Of a DNA stretch of 64,000 nt, positions 45,745 through 55,129 are shown piece after piece (position 1 is the stretch's first letter; each line of letters opens with the position of its first letter). The position numbers and the translations under genes are program-made. Origin of the DNA: FEN-1219 sp963728995 (GTDB taxonomy: Bacteria; Pseudomonadota; Gammaproteobacteria; Steroidobacterales; Rariloculaceae). The notes below the pieces were generated by a model. It ran no database searches. It was not told where the DNA came from and saw only the letters and a program-made list of their open reading frames with translations. The stretch is taken from the NCBI GenBank assembly GCA_963728995.1, contig CAVSMD010000002.1:992001-1056000 (forward strand). The letters run 5' to 3'.

Positions 45745-47542
45745 TCATTTCTTGTCGACCTGCAACACAGCCAAAAACGCCTCCTGCGGTATCTCCACGG
45801 ACGCCGACTTGCTTCATGCGCTTCTTGCCGGCCTTCTGTTTTTCGAGCAGCTTGCGCTTGCGAGTCACGTCGCCACCGTACAGCTTCGCCGTGACGTCCT
45901 TGCGATACGCTTTGACGGTGGATGCGCGCAATCGATCTGTGAACCGATCGCCGCCTGCATTGCCACCTCGAACTGCTGACGCGGGATCACTTCCTTCAAG
46001 GTCTCGACGATCTTACGTCCCTTGCGCTCCACGCCGTCGCGGTGTGCGATGAAGGCCATCGCATCGAGCTTCTCCTTGTTGATCAGGATGTCGAGCTTCA
46101 CGAGCGGCGCCGCCTCGAAGCGCAGGAACTGGTAGTCGAACGACGCGTATCCGCGGCTCACGGACTTCAGCCTGTCGAAGAAGTCGAGCACGACTTCGGC
46201 GAGCGGCAGCTCGAACTCGATCTGCACCTGCTTGCCCGAGTACTGAATTCGTTTCTGCACGCCGCGCTTCTCGATGCACAGCTGAATGATGGCGCCCAGA
46301 TACTCCTGCGGCACGAGAATGCTGGCGAGAATGATCGGCTCGCGAATCTCGCTGATCTTGTTCGGCTCAGGAAGCTCGGCCGGGTTCTCGATCTTGATGA
46401 CTTCGCCGTCGAGCTTCACGATCTCGTAGACGACGGTCGGTGCCGTCGAGATCAGCGCCAGATTGTGCTCGCGCTCGAGCCTCTCCTGGACGATCTCCAT
46501 GTGCAGCAGGCCGAGGAATCCGCAGCGCATGCCGAAACCGAGCGCCGCGCTGACCTCGGGCTCGAACGTGAGCGCCGAGTCGTTCAGCGCCAGCTTGCGC
46601 AGCGCTTCGCGAAAGTCCTCGTAGTCTTCGGACACGACGGGGAACAGACCGGCGAATACCCGCGGCTGGATCTTCTTGAAGCCGGGCAACGCCGGCACGT
46701 CCGGCGTCGCGGCGTCGACGATCGTGTCGCCGACGGGTGCGGCATCGATCTCGCGAATCGCGGCGACCAGGAATCCGACCTCGCCCGCGCGCAGCTCCTC
46801 GCGCTCGGCGGCGCGCGGCGTGAATACCCCGAGGCGCTCGACCGTGTACTTGCGTTGCGTGGAGTGCACGATGACGCGCGAGCCCTTCTGAACCACGCCG
46901 TTCATGACGCGCACGAGCGACACGACGCCGACGTAGCTGTCGAACCACGAGTCGACGATCAGCGCCTGAAGCGGTGCCGTTCTCGCTGCCGCGTGGCGGC
47001 GGGATGCGCTCGACCATCCGCTCGAGCAGATCCTCGACGCCCGCGCCGGTTTTCGCGCTGATCCGCAGCGCGTCTTTCGCCTCGATGCCGATGATGTCCT
47101 CGATCTGGGTGATGACCCGCTCCGGATCGGCCGTGGGCAGGTCGATCTTGTTGATGACCGGTACCACCTCGAGCCCCTGCTCGATCGCCGTGTAGCAGTT
47201 CGCAACGCTCTGCGCTTCGACGCCCTGGCCCGCGTCGACGACCAGCAGCGCCCCCTCGCAGGCCGCCAACGATCGCGACACCTCGTACGAGAAATCGACG
47301 TGCCCCGGCGTATCGATCAGATTGATCTGGTAGTCGAGCCCGTTGCGGGCGCGGTAACGCAGCGCCACGCTTTGCGCCTTGATCGTGATGCCGCGCTCCC
47401 GCTCGAGGTCCATCGAGTCGAGCACCTGGTCTTCCATCTCGCGCGCCGTCAGACCGCCGCACAGCTGAATGAGCCGGTCGGCAAGCGTCGACTTGCCGTG
47501 ATCGACGTGCGCGATGATCGAGAAGTTGCGGATCCGTTCCAT
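45745..47542 (-). CDS. lepA: Elongation factor 4 (LepA; three frameshifts)
   Basis: About 598 residues when breaks near 46978, 45930 and 45808 are bridged, normal for LepA. It has the GTPase motifs AHVDHGKSTLADRL, RERGITIKAQ, DTPGHVDF and NKIDLPTADPE, then domain II, the EF-G-like domains (GFGMRCGFLGLLHMEIVQER) and the LepA-specific C-terminal domain (KAYRKDVTAKLYGGDVTRKR, then KLLEKQKAGKKRMKQ). It acts in translation under stress or in initiation-complex assembly. The corrected end reads IPQEAFLAVLQVDKK. Confidence 0.94.
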
Positions 47543-47614
47543 GGTGCCTGGCGCGCCGCCCCAGCTGCGGCGCGCGGATTATAGCGGTATCGACGGCGAA
47601 GCGCCGCGCGGCGG

Positions 47615-47854
47615 CTAGATCGACTCGAGGTACCGACGCACGCGCTCCTCGTCCAGCGGATACCCGGACAGCTCGACGTCGCCGGCGACGAGCACGGGAA
47701 TCCTGAGGCCATAGCGACGCTCGAAGCGCCACGCTGGTGTCGACATCGAGGACGTGAGCTCCACGGACCGGCCGGCGAGCAGCGGTTGCAGCTGCTCCGT
47801 CAGAGCCTCGCAGAGGTGGCAGTCGGGGCGGCTGTAGAGCACGAGCTTCGACAC
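47615..47854 (-). CDS. Glutaredoxin-family protein (internal frame disturbance)
   Basis: 79 residues, DUF836-type glutaredoxin fold. The redox motif is CHLC in LYSRPDCHLCEAL and the cis-proline lies in GLRIPVLVAGD. Between about 47723 and 47751 the frame is off by a compensating deletion and insertion; the expected VLDVDTSVAL is read in another frame. It lies between rseC and lepA, a place commonly taken by this small gene in gammaproteobacteria. The GTG start at 47854 has AGGGA upstream. The partner is unknown. Confidence 0.78.
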   Translation of the reverse strand: MSKLVLYSRPDCHLCEALTEQLQPLLAGRSVELTSSMSTPAWRFERRYGLRIPVLVAGDVELSGYPLDEERVRRYLESI

Positions 47855-47861
47855 TGTTCCC

Positions 47862-48299
47862 TCAGCCCGCCGAGCTGAGCACGAGCGAGCCGAAGGTGGC
47901 TTTCTCGAGTCGCGTGCGAAGCGGCCGGGCCACGACGACCGCGACGGACGAGCGCCAGCGCGGCGCCCACGACCGTGCCGAAATCCGTTCCGACGCTGGC
48001 CCAGCCGAGCAGCGCGCCGCCGAGCAGTGCCGCCAGCGGGAGTCCGTACACGAGCGCGGCGGCGAGCAGCAGATGCCGATCGGCAGACGGTCACCGCTGA
48101 CGCTCGCGCCGACCCGCAGGGTGAGCGGCGTCGCAAACGTCGCGCGCCGTGCGTCCGAGAGTCGATACCACGCGCACGCGCCGTTGCAACCCGCACAGCG
48201 CGGCGGCGGTTCGAGCTCGACGTCGATGTGGCCCGGCCGGACCGCGGTGACGATGCCGCGCGCCGTGCAGCTGCGCGCTGGGATGGCGCGGGCGCTCAC
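47862..48299 (-). CDS. rseC: SoxR-reducing/sigma-E regulatory protein RseC (two frame breaks)
   Basis: About 145 residues after corrections near 48070 and 47935. The N-terminal cysteine cluster CAGCNGAC follows IDVELEPPPR, and two membrane helices (VYGLPLAALLGGALLGWA, VVGAALALVV) come next. RseC modulates sigma-E signalling and is homologous to RsxC-associated SoxR-reducing proteins. The GTG start at 48299 is two bases after the rseB stop, completing rpoE-rseABC. Confidence 0.82.
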   Translation of the reverse strand: MSARAIPARSCTARGIVTAVRPGHIDVELEPPPRCAGCNGACAWYRLSDARRATFATPLTLRVGASVSGDRLPIGICCSPPRSCTDSRWRHCSAARCSAGPASERISARSWAPRWRSSVAVVVARPLRTRLEKATFGSLVLSSAG

Positions 48300-48301
48300 C
48301 A

Positions 48302-49260
48302 CTATTCGGCGACGAGCGACGAGGCGATCGTGCGAACCGTCTGCCGGGGCACTTCGCCGACGGCCGTCACCTTGCGACCGCGCAGCGTCAGCGAGAACGT
48401 GTTCGTGCTGCCGACCTTCGAGAAGCCGTCGTTCACGTCGGCCTTGGTCTTCGGGTCCTCGATGAACACGGACACCGTCGCGAGGCCGTCCGAGTACACG
48501 AGGTGCTCGACCGGATACTCCGAGCCCGGCATCGGGCTCTGCGTCGCCGCCGACAGCTTGAATCCGCCGGGCACGGCCGCGGCGCGCCACGGCACGGTGG
48601 ACTCGGCCAGCGAGGTGGACTCCGGCGGCCGCAGCGTCGAGAAGCCCGTGGTATCGATCGTGGCTTCGAGGTCGCTGGCCGGAATGTCGCCCATGAGGTC
48701 GATTTCGGTGAACAGGATCTGCTCGACCGTGCGGCCGTGCTCGTCGATCAGCTGCGACTTCAGCGGCATCGCGGTCTCTTTGTCGAGCCACAGCGTGTAG
48801 CCGTAGCGAAACTCGTCGCGCGGCTTGATCTCGAGAATCTGCGCGGCGCGGCTCGCGATTCGGGCGGTCGAGTGCAATTTGAGCTCGTAGTGCGGCTCGA
48901 GCTCGGCCGAGTAGCTCGGCAACGCGGACACGAGCGGGCTCACGTCCCTGACGCGTCTCGAGCAGCACGAGACGCCGGTCGGGCAGAATCCATTGAACCT
49001 CGATCGTCCTGGCGGATGATCTCGCGTCCCGCGCCATCGAGGGACAGAATCCGCTCACCGCTGCTGCCGGCGACGTTGCGATGGACGATGTGCAGCGTCT
49101 CCGCCGTGCCGTCGAGCACGTGCACGAAGGTGCCGCGATAGTTGAGCTCGTCGACGGCACGGTTCATGCGGTCGAGCCAATTGCGCGCCTCCTGGCCGAC
49201 CGCGTGACCGCCGACGAGCGTCAGGAGCAACAGCGGCGACGCGATCAGTGAGCGCGGCAT
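48302..49260 (-). CDS. rseB: Sigma-E factor regulatory protein RseB (two frameshifts)
   Basis: About 319 residues after corrections near 49007 and 48948. A signal peptide (MPRSLIASPLLLLTLVGG) leads to the MucB/RseB domains: WLDRMNRAVDELNYRGTFVH, IEVQWILPDRRLVLLE and, C-terminally, VEHLVYSDGLATVSVFIED. RseB binds RseA in the periplasm and senses lipopolysaccharide and mislocalised lipoproteins. Its ATG overlaps the rseA stop. Confidence 0.88.
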
Positions 49261-49865
49261 CACCGCCACTGCGCCTCCGCTTCCTCGGGCGGCGCAGCCA
49301 CCAGCTCGACGCCGGCCCCCACGACATTCGAGTTGACCGACGTCCGGCCGAGCCGCGAAGCGTACTCGCTGTGGTGAATGAGGTAGTTCGTCAGGCGAAT
49401 CGGCGGCGTCACGGGACCGGCGGGTGCCGCATCCTGCGGCACGACGTAGGCCGGAGCCAGGCCGGCATCGCGCGCCAGCAGCGGCGCAGTGACTTCACCG
49501 GTGACGGCCGGCGCCACGCCGCCTTGGTTCACGTACCGCAGCGTGCCGATCGCAGCCACGGCTACGGCGGCGGCAATGCCGAGCCCGGCCAGCGGGCGAG
49601 CTACGCGCATCGACCAACGCGGAGCCTGCCGCGGCACGGGCGGAGGCGCCACTCCGCTCAACGCCGCCGCGATGCGCCGCTGCAGCACGGAGGGGTGCGG
49701 CTCGAGCAGCTCGCCGCGTAGCGCAGCCCCGATCATCGAGTAACGCAATGCCTGGCCCCGGGCATTCGGATCGCGCTCGAAGCGCCGTACTAGCAGTGCA
49801 CTTTCTTCCGCGGAAAGTTCGTCGTCGATGAAGGCCGAGATCTGGTCGTTTATTTGTTCTGTCAT
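49260..49865 (-). CDS. rseA: Anti-sigma-E factor RseA
   Basis: 201 residues, intact. The N-terminal sigma-binding domain is ISAFIDDELSAEESALLVRR followed by LRYSMIGAALRGE. One membrane helix (LAGLGIAAAVAVAAIGTL) separates it from a periplasmic C-terminal region (LTNYLIHHSEYAS). It holds RpoE at the membrane until DegS and RseP cut it. The gap to rpoE is 32 bases. Confidence 0.92.
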   Translation of the reverse strand: MTEQINDQISAFIDDELSAEESALLVRRFERDPNARGQALRYSMIGAALRGELLEPHPSVLQRRIAAALSGVAPPPVPRQAPRWSMRVARPLAGLGIAAAVAVAAIGTLRYVNQGGVAPAVTGEVTAPLLARDAGLAPAYVVPQDAAPAGPVTPPIRLTNYLIHHSEYASRLGRTSVNSNVVGAGVELVAAPPEEAEAQWR

Positions 49866-49897
49866 ACCGGCGCGTCAACTCGTCGAGGCAACATGGA

Positions 49898-50519
49898 CTA
49901 CAACAGCGGCGCGATCGCTTTGTCGATCGCTTCTCGCGCCCGAAAGATTCGCGAGCGCACCGTCCCGACCGGGCACTCCATGGTCTGCGCGATCTCTTCG
50001 TAGCTCATCCCCTCGATCTCGCGCAGCAGAATCGCGGTACGCAGCTCCTCGGGCAGATCGCGAATCGCGCGGTTGATGGCGGTGCGGATCTCCTCCGACT
50101 GGGCCAGCCCTTCGGGCGTGTCGAGCTCGCGCAGCTCGTTCAAGATCGGAGACTGCTCCGGATCCTGCGTATCGATATCGTAGCTGATGCGGCTTCCTGC
50201 CGGCGGCGACGAGGTGATTCTTGGCCGTATTGATCGCGATGCGATACAGCCACGTATAAAACGCGCTCTCGCCACGGAACGATGGCGCCGCGCGATAGGC
50301 CTTGAGGAAGGCCTCTTGAGCGACGTCCAAAGCTTCCGAAGGGTCTCGCACGTACCGCATGATGAGCTTGACTATCTTGTGCTGGTACTTGACCACCAAC
50401 AGGTCGAACGCCGACCTGTCGCCCTGTTGCACGCGTCGGATCAGCGCCAGGTCCGCGGCCCCGCTACCCGGCGGGTATCTGTCGGCTTGCTCTGCCAAAC
50501 GCTGCTCGGTAGACCTCAT
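49898..50519 (-). CDS. rpoE: RNA polymerase sigma-E factor (frameshift near 50205)
   Basis: ECF sigma factor of the envelope stress response, about 206 residues after one correction near 50205. Region 2 is FDLLVVKYQHKIVKLIMRYV with DVAQEAFLKAYRA; region 4 is MSYEEIAQTMECPVGTVRSR followed by IFRAREAID. The N-terminus at ATG 50519 is about 20 residues longer than in E. coli RpoE, so a TTG seven codons in may be the true start. A GAACTT motif lies just upstream. It heads the rseABC operon. Confidence 0.92.
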
Positions 50520-50592
50520 GCTGCACCGAAAAGTTCGCGGGCGTATCGATTGCAGGCACCTGCGCACGGCTCCCACGCCTATGGTTTGGATT

Positions 50593-51084
50593 TTAGCGCA
50601 GATCCGCCGGGCGCGTGCTTTCCGCATCCGCCGCAGGCGTCGTTCCCGTGACGCGCCGCCGGAGCAGACGGGCCCGCAGACCCGCCCAGCTCGCGGCATC
50701 GATCTGGTCGATCAAGAGCAATATGTCGTGTCGCCGACGCCGGTCTCCCAAGGATAACGAGACCCAATACGGCGCGAGCCGCGTGCGCGGTGCAGGCTCG
50801 TGCCAGGCCGCATCGAGCTCAGGCACGCAACACGCGCCGTCGCCGGCGACGAAAATGCGCCTGGGCGGCCGCGCCGGCCGCCTGGCGAGGGCATGCACGA
50901 CGGTGGCCAGCACCCCGAGTGCCCTGCACCACCACGGCCAGCCGGTCAGCACGGCCGCACCGAGCAGCAAGGCATGCAGCGCGAGCCACCACAGGCCGAG
51001 CAGGCGCGACGGCCTAGGCGCAAGGACGATGACTGGCGCGGATGCGCTCGATGAGGTCGGCGGTGGCGGCGTCGGGGGGTGCAC
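50593..51084 (-). CDS. YgfX-like membrane protein
   Basis: 163 residues as read from a GTG at 51084, overlapping sdhE by 70 bases, so the true start may be later or hidden by an error. Two adjacent hydrophobic helices (LLGLWWLALHALLLGAAVLT, then GWPWWCRALGVLATVV) precede a basic, soluble tail (RLAPYWVSLSLGDRRRRHD, ILLLIDQID). This is the YgfX (CptA) pattern, the inner-membrane protein paired with SdhE, and its position directly after sdhE supports the call. Its role, once proposed as a toxin, remains unsettled. Confidence 0.72.
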   Translation of the reverse strand: MHPPTPPPPTSSSASAPVIVLAPRPSRLLGLWWLALHALLLGAAVLTGWPWWCRALGVLATVVHALARRPARPPRRIFVAGDGACCVPELDAAWHEPAPRTRLAPYWVSLSLGDRRRRHDILLLIDQIDAASWAGLRARLLRRRVTGTTPAADAESTRPADLR

Positions 51085-51265
51085 TGCGCCCCATAAGATA
51101 AGCGTGCAGCGTAGGATCCGGCAGCGCCAGAATCGCCTCGAAACAGCCGATATCGGCAGCCGTTAGCCCCGCCGCGGACGCCTCCAGGAACCCCGCCAGC
51201 ACGGCGTCGAGCTCCCGCATCCCTCGCCGGCACCGCCACCTCAATCTCGCGACGCGCGGATCCAT
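51014..51265 (-). CDS. sdhE: FAD assembly factor SdhE
   Basis: 83 residues. The RGxxE motif appears in RLRWRCRRGMRELD, followed by the small helical fold (FEAILALPDPTLHAYLMG). SdhE promotes covalent flavinylation of SdhA. ATG 51265 is preferred over longer frames because the fold starts at once. The gene is intact and lies downstream of sdhB, separated by a repeat element. Confidence 0.92.
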   Translation of the reverse strand: MDPRVARLRWRCRRGMRELDAVLAGFLEASAAGLTAADIGCFEAILALPDPTLHAYLMGRSAPPDAATADLIERIRASHRPCA

Positions 51266-51283
51266 GGACGCGATTAGGCAAAC

Positions 51284-51477
51284 GCTCCCGGCTGGCGTCG
51301 AGCAGCCCTCGATCGGCGTCGACCGGGACGCTCGCGCGCAGGGCAGCACAGTTGCTCCTGCACTTGCTGCACTTCCGCCGTCCCTGGCGGTCGGACGCGC
51401 GCGCGCGAGCCTACAGGGACGTACTTGCGGCGTTCCCGGGCGATGTCGATCGAGGGCTGCTCGACGCCGGGCGGGAG
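51284..51477. repeat. Palindromic interspersed element, copy A (between sdhB and sdhE)
   Basis: A core of about 115 bases (51324-51440) nearly identical to that of copy B is flanked by imperfect inverted arms (51284-51331 and 51432-51477) that share GGCGTCGAGCAGCCCTCGAT. The core includes a small hairpin CCGCC/GGCGG and a CG-dinucleotide run. The orientation is opposite to copy B. No open reading frame of note is present; the 237-base gap between sdhB and sdhE is otherwise empty. Confidence 0.85.
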
Positions 51478-51502
51478 CACGCGGAAACGCATGATCGGCG
51501 GC

Positions 51503-52285
51503 CTACAACCGCCGCTCGGCGATCATCTTCTTGATTTCGGCGATCGCCTTGCCCGGGATTCAAGTCCTTCGGGCACGCCTGCGTGCAGTTCAGTATCGTG
51601 TGGCAGCGATACAGCCGGAACGCATCCTCGAGCTGATCCAGCCGCTCGCCCGTGCTCTCGTCGCGAGTATCGACGATCCAGCGATACGCTTGCAGCAGCG
51701 CCGCCGGCCCCAAGTAGCGGTCGCCGTTCCACCAGTAGCTCGGGCACGACGTCGAGCAGCACGCGCACAGAATGCACGCCGACGGCGTGTCGATCTTCTC
51801 CTGGTCGTCCTTCGACTGCAGCCGCTCTCGATCCGGCGGCGGCGGCGTCTGCGATCGAGCCACGGCTTCACGGCCGCGTACTGCGCGTAGAACTGCGTGA
51901 GATCGGGGACGAGGTCCTTGACCACGGGCATGCTCGGCAGCGGATAGATCTTCACCGTGCCTTTGCAATCCTCGATCGGCTTCAAGCAGGCGAGCGCGTT
52001 CATGCCGTCGATGTTCATCGCGCAGGAGCCGCAAATGCCTTCGCGGCAGGAGCGCCGGAACGTGAGCGTGGGGTCGATCTCGTTCTTGATCTTGATCAGC
52101 GCGTCGAGCACCATCGGTGCGCAGTGGTCCATGTCGACCTGATAGGTATCGAGGCGCGGGTTCTCGCCCGTCGTCGGGTCGTAGCGGTAGATCGCGAATT
52201 GCTTCACGTTCTTGGCGCCGGCGGCCCCACCGTGGTTCTTGCCGGGCTTGACCTTCGAGTTGTTGGGGAGCGTGAGTTGCGCCAT
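51503..52285 (-). CDS. sdhB: Succinate dehydrogenase iron-sulfur subunit (two frame breaks)
   Basis: About 260 residues when breaks near 51857 and 51560 are bridged. It binds three clusters: [2Fe-2S] by CREGICGSC and the upstream cysteines, [4Fe-4S] by CILCACCSTSCP, and [3Fe-4S] by CHTILNCTQACPK. It carries electrons from SdhA to ubiquinone. The restored end reads KAIAEIKKMIAERRL. GAGGA precedes the ATG at 52285. Both intergenic spacers around this gene carry a copy of the palindromic element. Confidence 0.94.
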
Positions 52286-52316
52286 CTTCAAATCCTCAAC
52301 AAAATCGCTGCGGTCC

Positions 52317-52497
52317 GGTTCCGGAGGCGCCTCGCGCGTCGAGGCACTTCCGGGAACGCTGCAAGTACGTCCCTGTAAGCTCGCGCGCGCGTCCGACCGC
52401 CAGGGACGGCGGGAGTGCAGCAAGTGCAGGAGCAACTGTGCTGCCCTGCGCGCGAGCGTCCCGGAAGTGCCTCGACGCGCGAGCCACCTCCGGAACC
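52317..52497. repeat. Palindromic interspersed element, copy B (between sdhA and sdhB)
   Basis: The core (about 52348-52462), reverse-complemented, matches copy A with three substitutions and one CG-dinucleotide difference. The arms (52317-52359 and 52456-52497) pair with each other and share CTCGCGCGTCGAGGCACTTC, unlike the arms of copy A. It lies in the spacer between two genes of the sdh operon and would be part of the sdh transcript. Confidence 0.85.
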
Positions 52498-52520
52498 TAG
52501 CTCATCGATACTCCGACCCA

Positions 52521-54307
52521 TCAGTACGTCCGCGCCTTCGGCGGGATCGCGTCGACCTCGTCGGTCAGCGTATTCAATTGCACCTCGCGATAGTCGAACC
52601 GCACGCCGCCACTGGCGTCGACCCAGACGAGCGTGTGTTTCAGCCAGTTCACATCGTCGCGCTCCGGAAAGTCCTCGCGCGCCTGTGCGCCGCGGCTCTC
52701 CGTGCGATTCAGCGCCGACTTGATCGTGCCCATGGCCTGGAGCAGCAGGTTGTCGAGCTCCAGCGTCTCGACGAGATCGGTGTTCCAGACCAGCGTGCGA
52801 TCCGTGATGCCGACGTCGCCGAAAGACGCGAACACCTGCTGCGAGCTTGTCGACACCCTCTTGCAATGTTGCGCCGGTGCGAAACACCGCGGCGTGGTCC
52901 TGCATGACGCGCTGCATGTCGAGCCGGATCTTGGCGGTCGGCGTTTTGCCCTTCGCGTTGCGCAACTTGTCGAGCCGCGCCACCGCCGCGTCCCCAGCGC
53001 CGGTCGCGAGTCCTGGCGGCTTCGAGCCGCGCTCGATGACCTTGCCGCACCGCTGTGCCGCAGCGCGGCCGAAAACGACCAGATCGATCAGCGAGTTGGA
53101 GCCGAGTCGGTTCGCGCCGTGCACGGAGACGCAAGCCGCCTCGCCAACGGCCATGAGCCCCGGCACGACATACGGCCCTCGCTCGTTCTTCGCGATCACC
53201 TCGCCGTGATAGTTCGTCGGGATACCACCCATGTTGTAGTGCACCGTGGGCAGCACGGGAATCGGAGCCTTCGTCACGTCGACACCCGCGAAGATCTTCG
53301 CGGTCTCGGCGATCCCAGGCAGCCGCTCCTCGATGACCTCGCGCCCGAGATGCTCGAGGTGCAAATGGATGTGATCCTTGTGTAGGCCGACGCCGCGCCC
53401 TTCGCGGATCTCGATCGTGATCGCGCGGCTCACGACGTCGCGCGACGCCAGATCCTTGGCGTTCGGCGCATAGCGCTCCATGAAGCGCTCGCCCGCCGAG
53501 TTCGTGAGGTATCCGCCTTCGCCGCGCACGCCTTCCGTGATCAGCATGCCGGCGCCGTACACGCCGGTCGGGTGGAATTGCACGAACTCGAGATCCTGGA
53601 GCGGGAGCCCCGCGCGCAGGACGATCGCGTTCCCGTCGCCGGTTTGAGTGTGGCCGCCCGTGCACGAGAAGTACGCGCGGCCATAGCCGCCCGGTGGCCA
53701 AGATCACCATCTGCGAGCGGAACCGGTGCAGCCGTCCGGTCGCGAGATCGATGGCCACGATGCCCTTGCAGGCGCCGTCCTCCATGATGAGATCGATCGC
53801 AAAGAACTCGATGAAGAACTCCGCGGCGTGCTTCAGCGACTGCTGATACAGCGTGTGCAGCATCGCGTGACCGGTACGATCGGCGGCCGCGCACGTTCGC
53901 TGCGCGGTGCCCTGGCCGAAACGCGTGGTCATACCGCCGAACGGCCGCTGATAGATTCGGCCGTCCTCGGTGCGCGAAAACGGCACGCCGTAGTGCTCGA
54001 GCTCGATCACGGCGGCGGGCGCTTCCTTGCACATGTACTCGATCGCGTCCTGATCGCCGAGCCAGTCCGAGCCCTTGACCGTGTCGTACATGTGCCAACG
54101 CCAATCGTCCTCGCCCATGTTGCCGAGCGCGGCGCTGATGCCGCCTTGCGCCGCAACCGTGTGACTGCGCGTCGGGAACACTTTCGTGACGCAGGCCGTC
54201 GAGAGCCCCTGCTCGGCGAGGCCGAGCGTTGCGCGCAACCCGGCGCCGCCAGCCCCGACGACGACCACGTCGTAGGTGTGATCGATGAATTCGTACTCTT
54301 TTGTCAT
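52521..54307 (-). CDS. sdhA: Succinate dehydrogenase flavoprotein subunit (two frameshifts)
   Basis: About 595 residues when +1 breaks near 53692 and 52848 are bridged. FAD binding shows in VVVVGAGGAGLRATLGLAEQ, the covalent flavin histidine in TRSHTVAAQGG, substrate binding in QFHPTGVYGAGMLITEG, and active-site residues in ASRDVVSRA and YNMGGIPTNY. It oxidises succinate to fumarate. The breaks fall within perfectly conserved segments (ILATGGYGRAYF after correction), which argues for sequence error. Both sdhE and an SdhAF4 homologue, which assist its flavinylation, are nearby. Confidence 0.95.
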
Positions 54308-54308
54308 C

Positions 54309-54687
54309 CTAGGACCCGAACGCGATTTTCAGCACGGAGAACACTGCGGCGATGGCGAGACCGGTGTGCGCAAACGCCGAGGCCATGAGCGCGGCGGCAC
54401 GCATGCCCTTTGCCGACGTAGTCCTCGATGACGACCTGGACGCCGAGGAACGAGTGATAGGCGGCCGCGCCGACGAACAGGATCAAGAAAATGCTCGTGA
54501 CCGGCCGCTGCACCCACGCGACGACGGCGGCGTAGCCGAACTCCGGCATGACCAGCAGGCTGTAGGCAAACCACAGGCCGAGCGGCACGAGCGCGACGGC
54601 CGTGACCCGTTGCAGCCACCAGTGCTCGGCCGCGCCCTTGGCGGTGCCGAGCCCCAAAACTCGATTGAGCGGCGTGACCAGGCTCAT
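54309..54687 (-). CDS. sdhD: Succinate dehydrogenase membrane anchor SdhD (frameshift near 54405)
   Basis: About 126 residues with three hydrophobic helices after correction near 54405. It has HWWLQRVTAVALVPLGLWFA at the N-terminus and AAYHSFLGVQVVIEDYV, where the histidine probably binds heme b; the restored third helix reads LMASAFAHTGLAIAAVFSVL. It holds the SdhAB dimer and helps form the quinone site. The stop lies one base before the sdhA start. Confidence 0.9.
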
Positions 54688-54696
54688 GAAAACTCC

Positions 54697-55074
54697 TCAG
54701 ACGATCGCGGTGAGGGCAAACGCCGCGGTCGCCACGAGCGTCACCACGACCACGGTCCAGCCGCTCGCTCGAATTGTGGCGGGATCGAAGCCGGCGCCGG
54801 CGTCCCAGGTGAGATGCCGAATCCCATTCGTCAGATGAAAAAAGAAGCAGAACGTCCAGCCGATCAGCGGCACCTTGAACCACGCGCTGCCGAACAGCGC
54901 CTGCACGTTCCCGAACGTTGCCGGGCCGCTTGCGAGCGCGATCAGCCACGTGCCGAGCGCCACGGCGCCGAGCGACAGCAAGAGGCCAGTAATGCGATGC
55001 AGGCTCGACAGCCACATCGTGATCTGCCACCGATATATCCAATACGGCGACCGCGGCCGCGAGGCGCCCTGCAT
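54697..55074 (-). CDS. sdhC: Succinate dehydrogenase cytochrome b556 subunit SdhC
   Basis: 125 residues, three helices, intact. SSLHRITGLLLSLGAVALG holds the serine and arginine of the quinone site, and FFHLTNGIRHLTWDAG the axial heme histidine. ATG 55074 is chosen because PYWIYRWQITMWL follows the normal N-terminal pattern. It is the first of sdhCDAB; the 55-base gap upstream shows no clear terminator, so the small SdhAF4-like gene may lie on the same transcript. Confidence 0.92.
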   Translation of the reverse strand: MQGASRPRSPYWIYRWQITMWLSSLHRITGLLLSLGAVALGTWLIALASGPATFGNVQALFGSAWFKVPLIGWTFCFFFHLTNGIRHLTWDAGAGFDPATIRASGWTVVVVTLVATAAFALTAIV

Positions 55075-55129
55075 GGTTCGTTCTTCTCCCTGAGTTAAGT
55101 GGCCAATCAAGAGTGCCGATCCCACCGGC

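Noticed and set aside
51284..52497. Insertion sequence or CRISPR-like array in the sdh region
   Set aside because: No transposase frame lies between or within the repeats, there are only two copies, and they are inverted and 1 kb apart with sdhB between.
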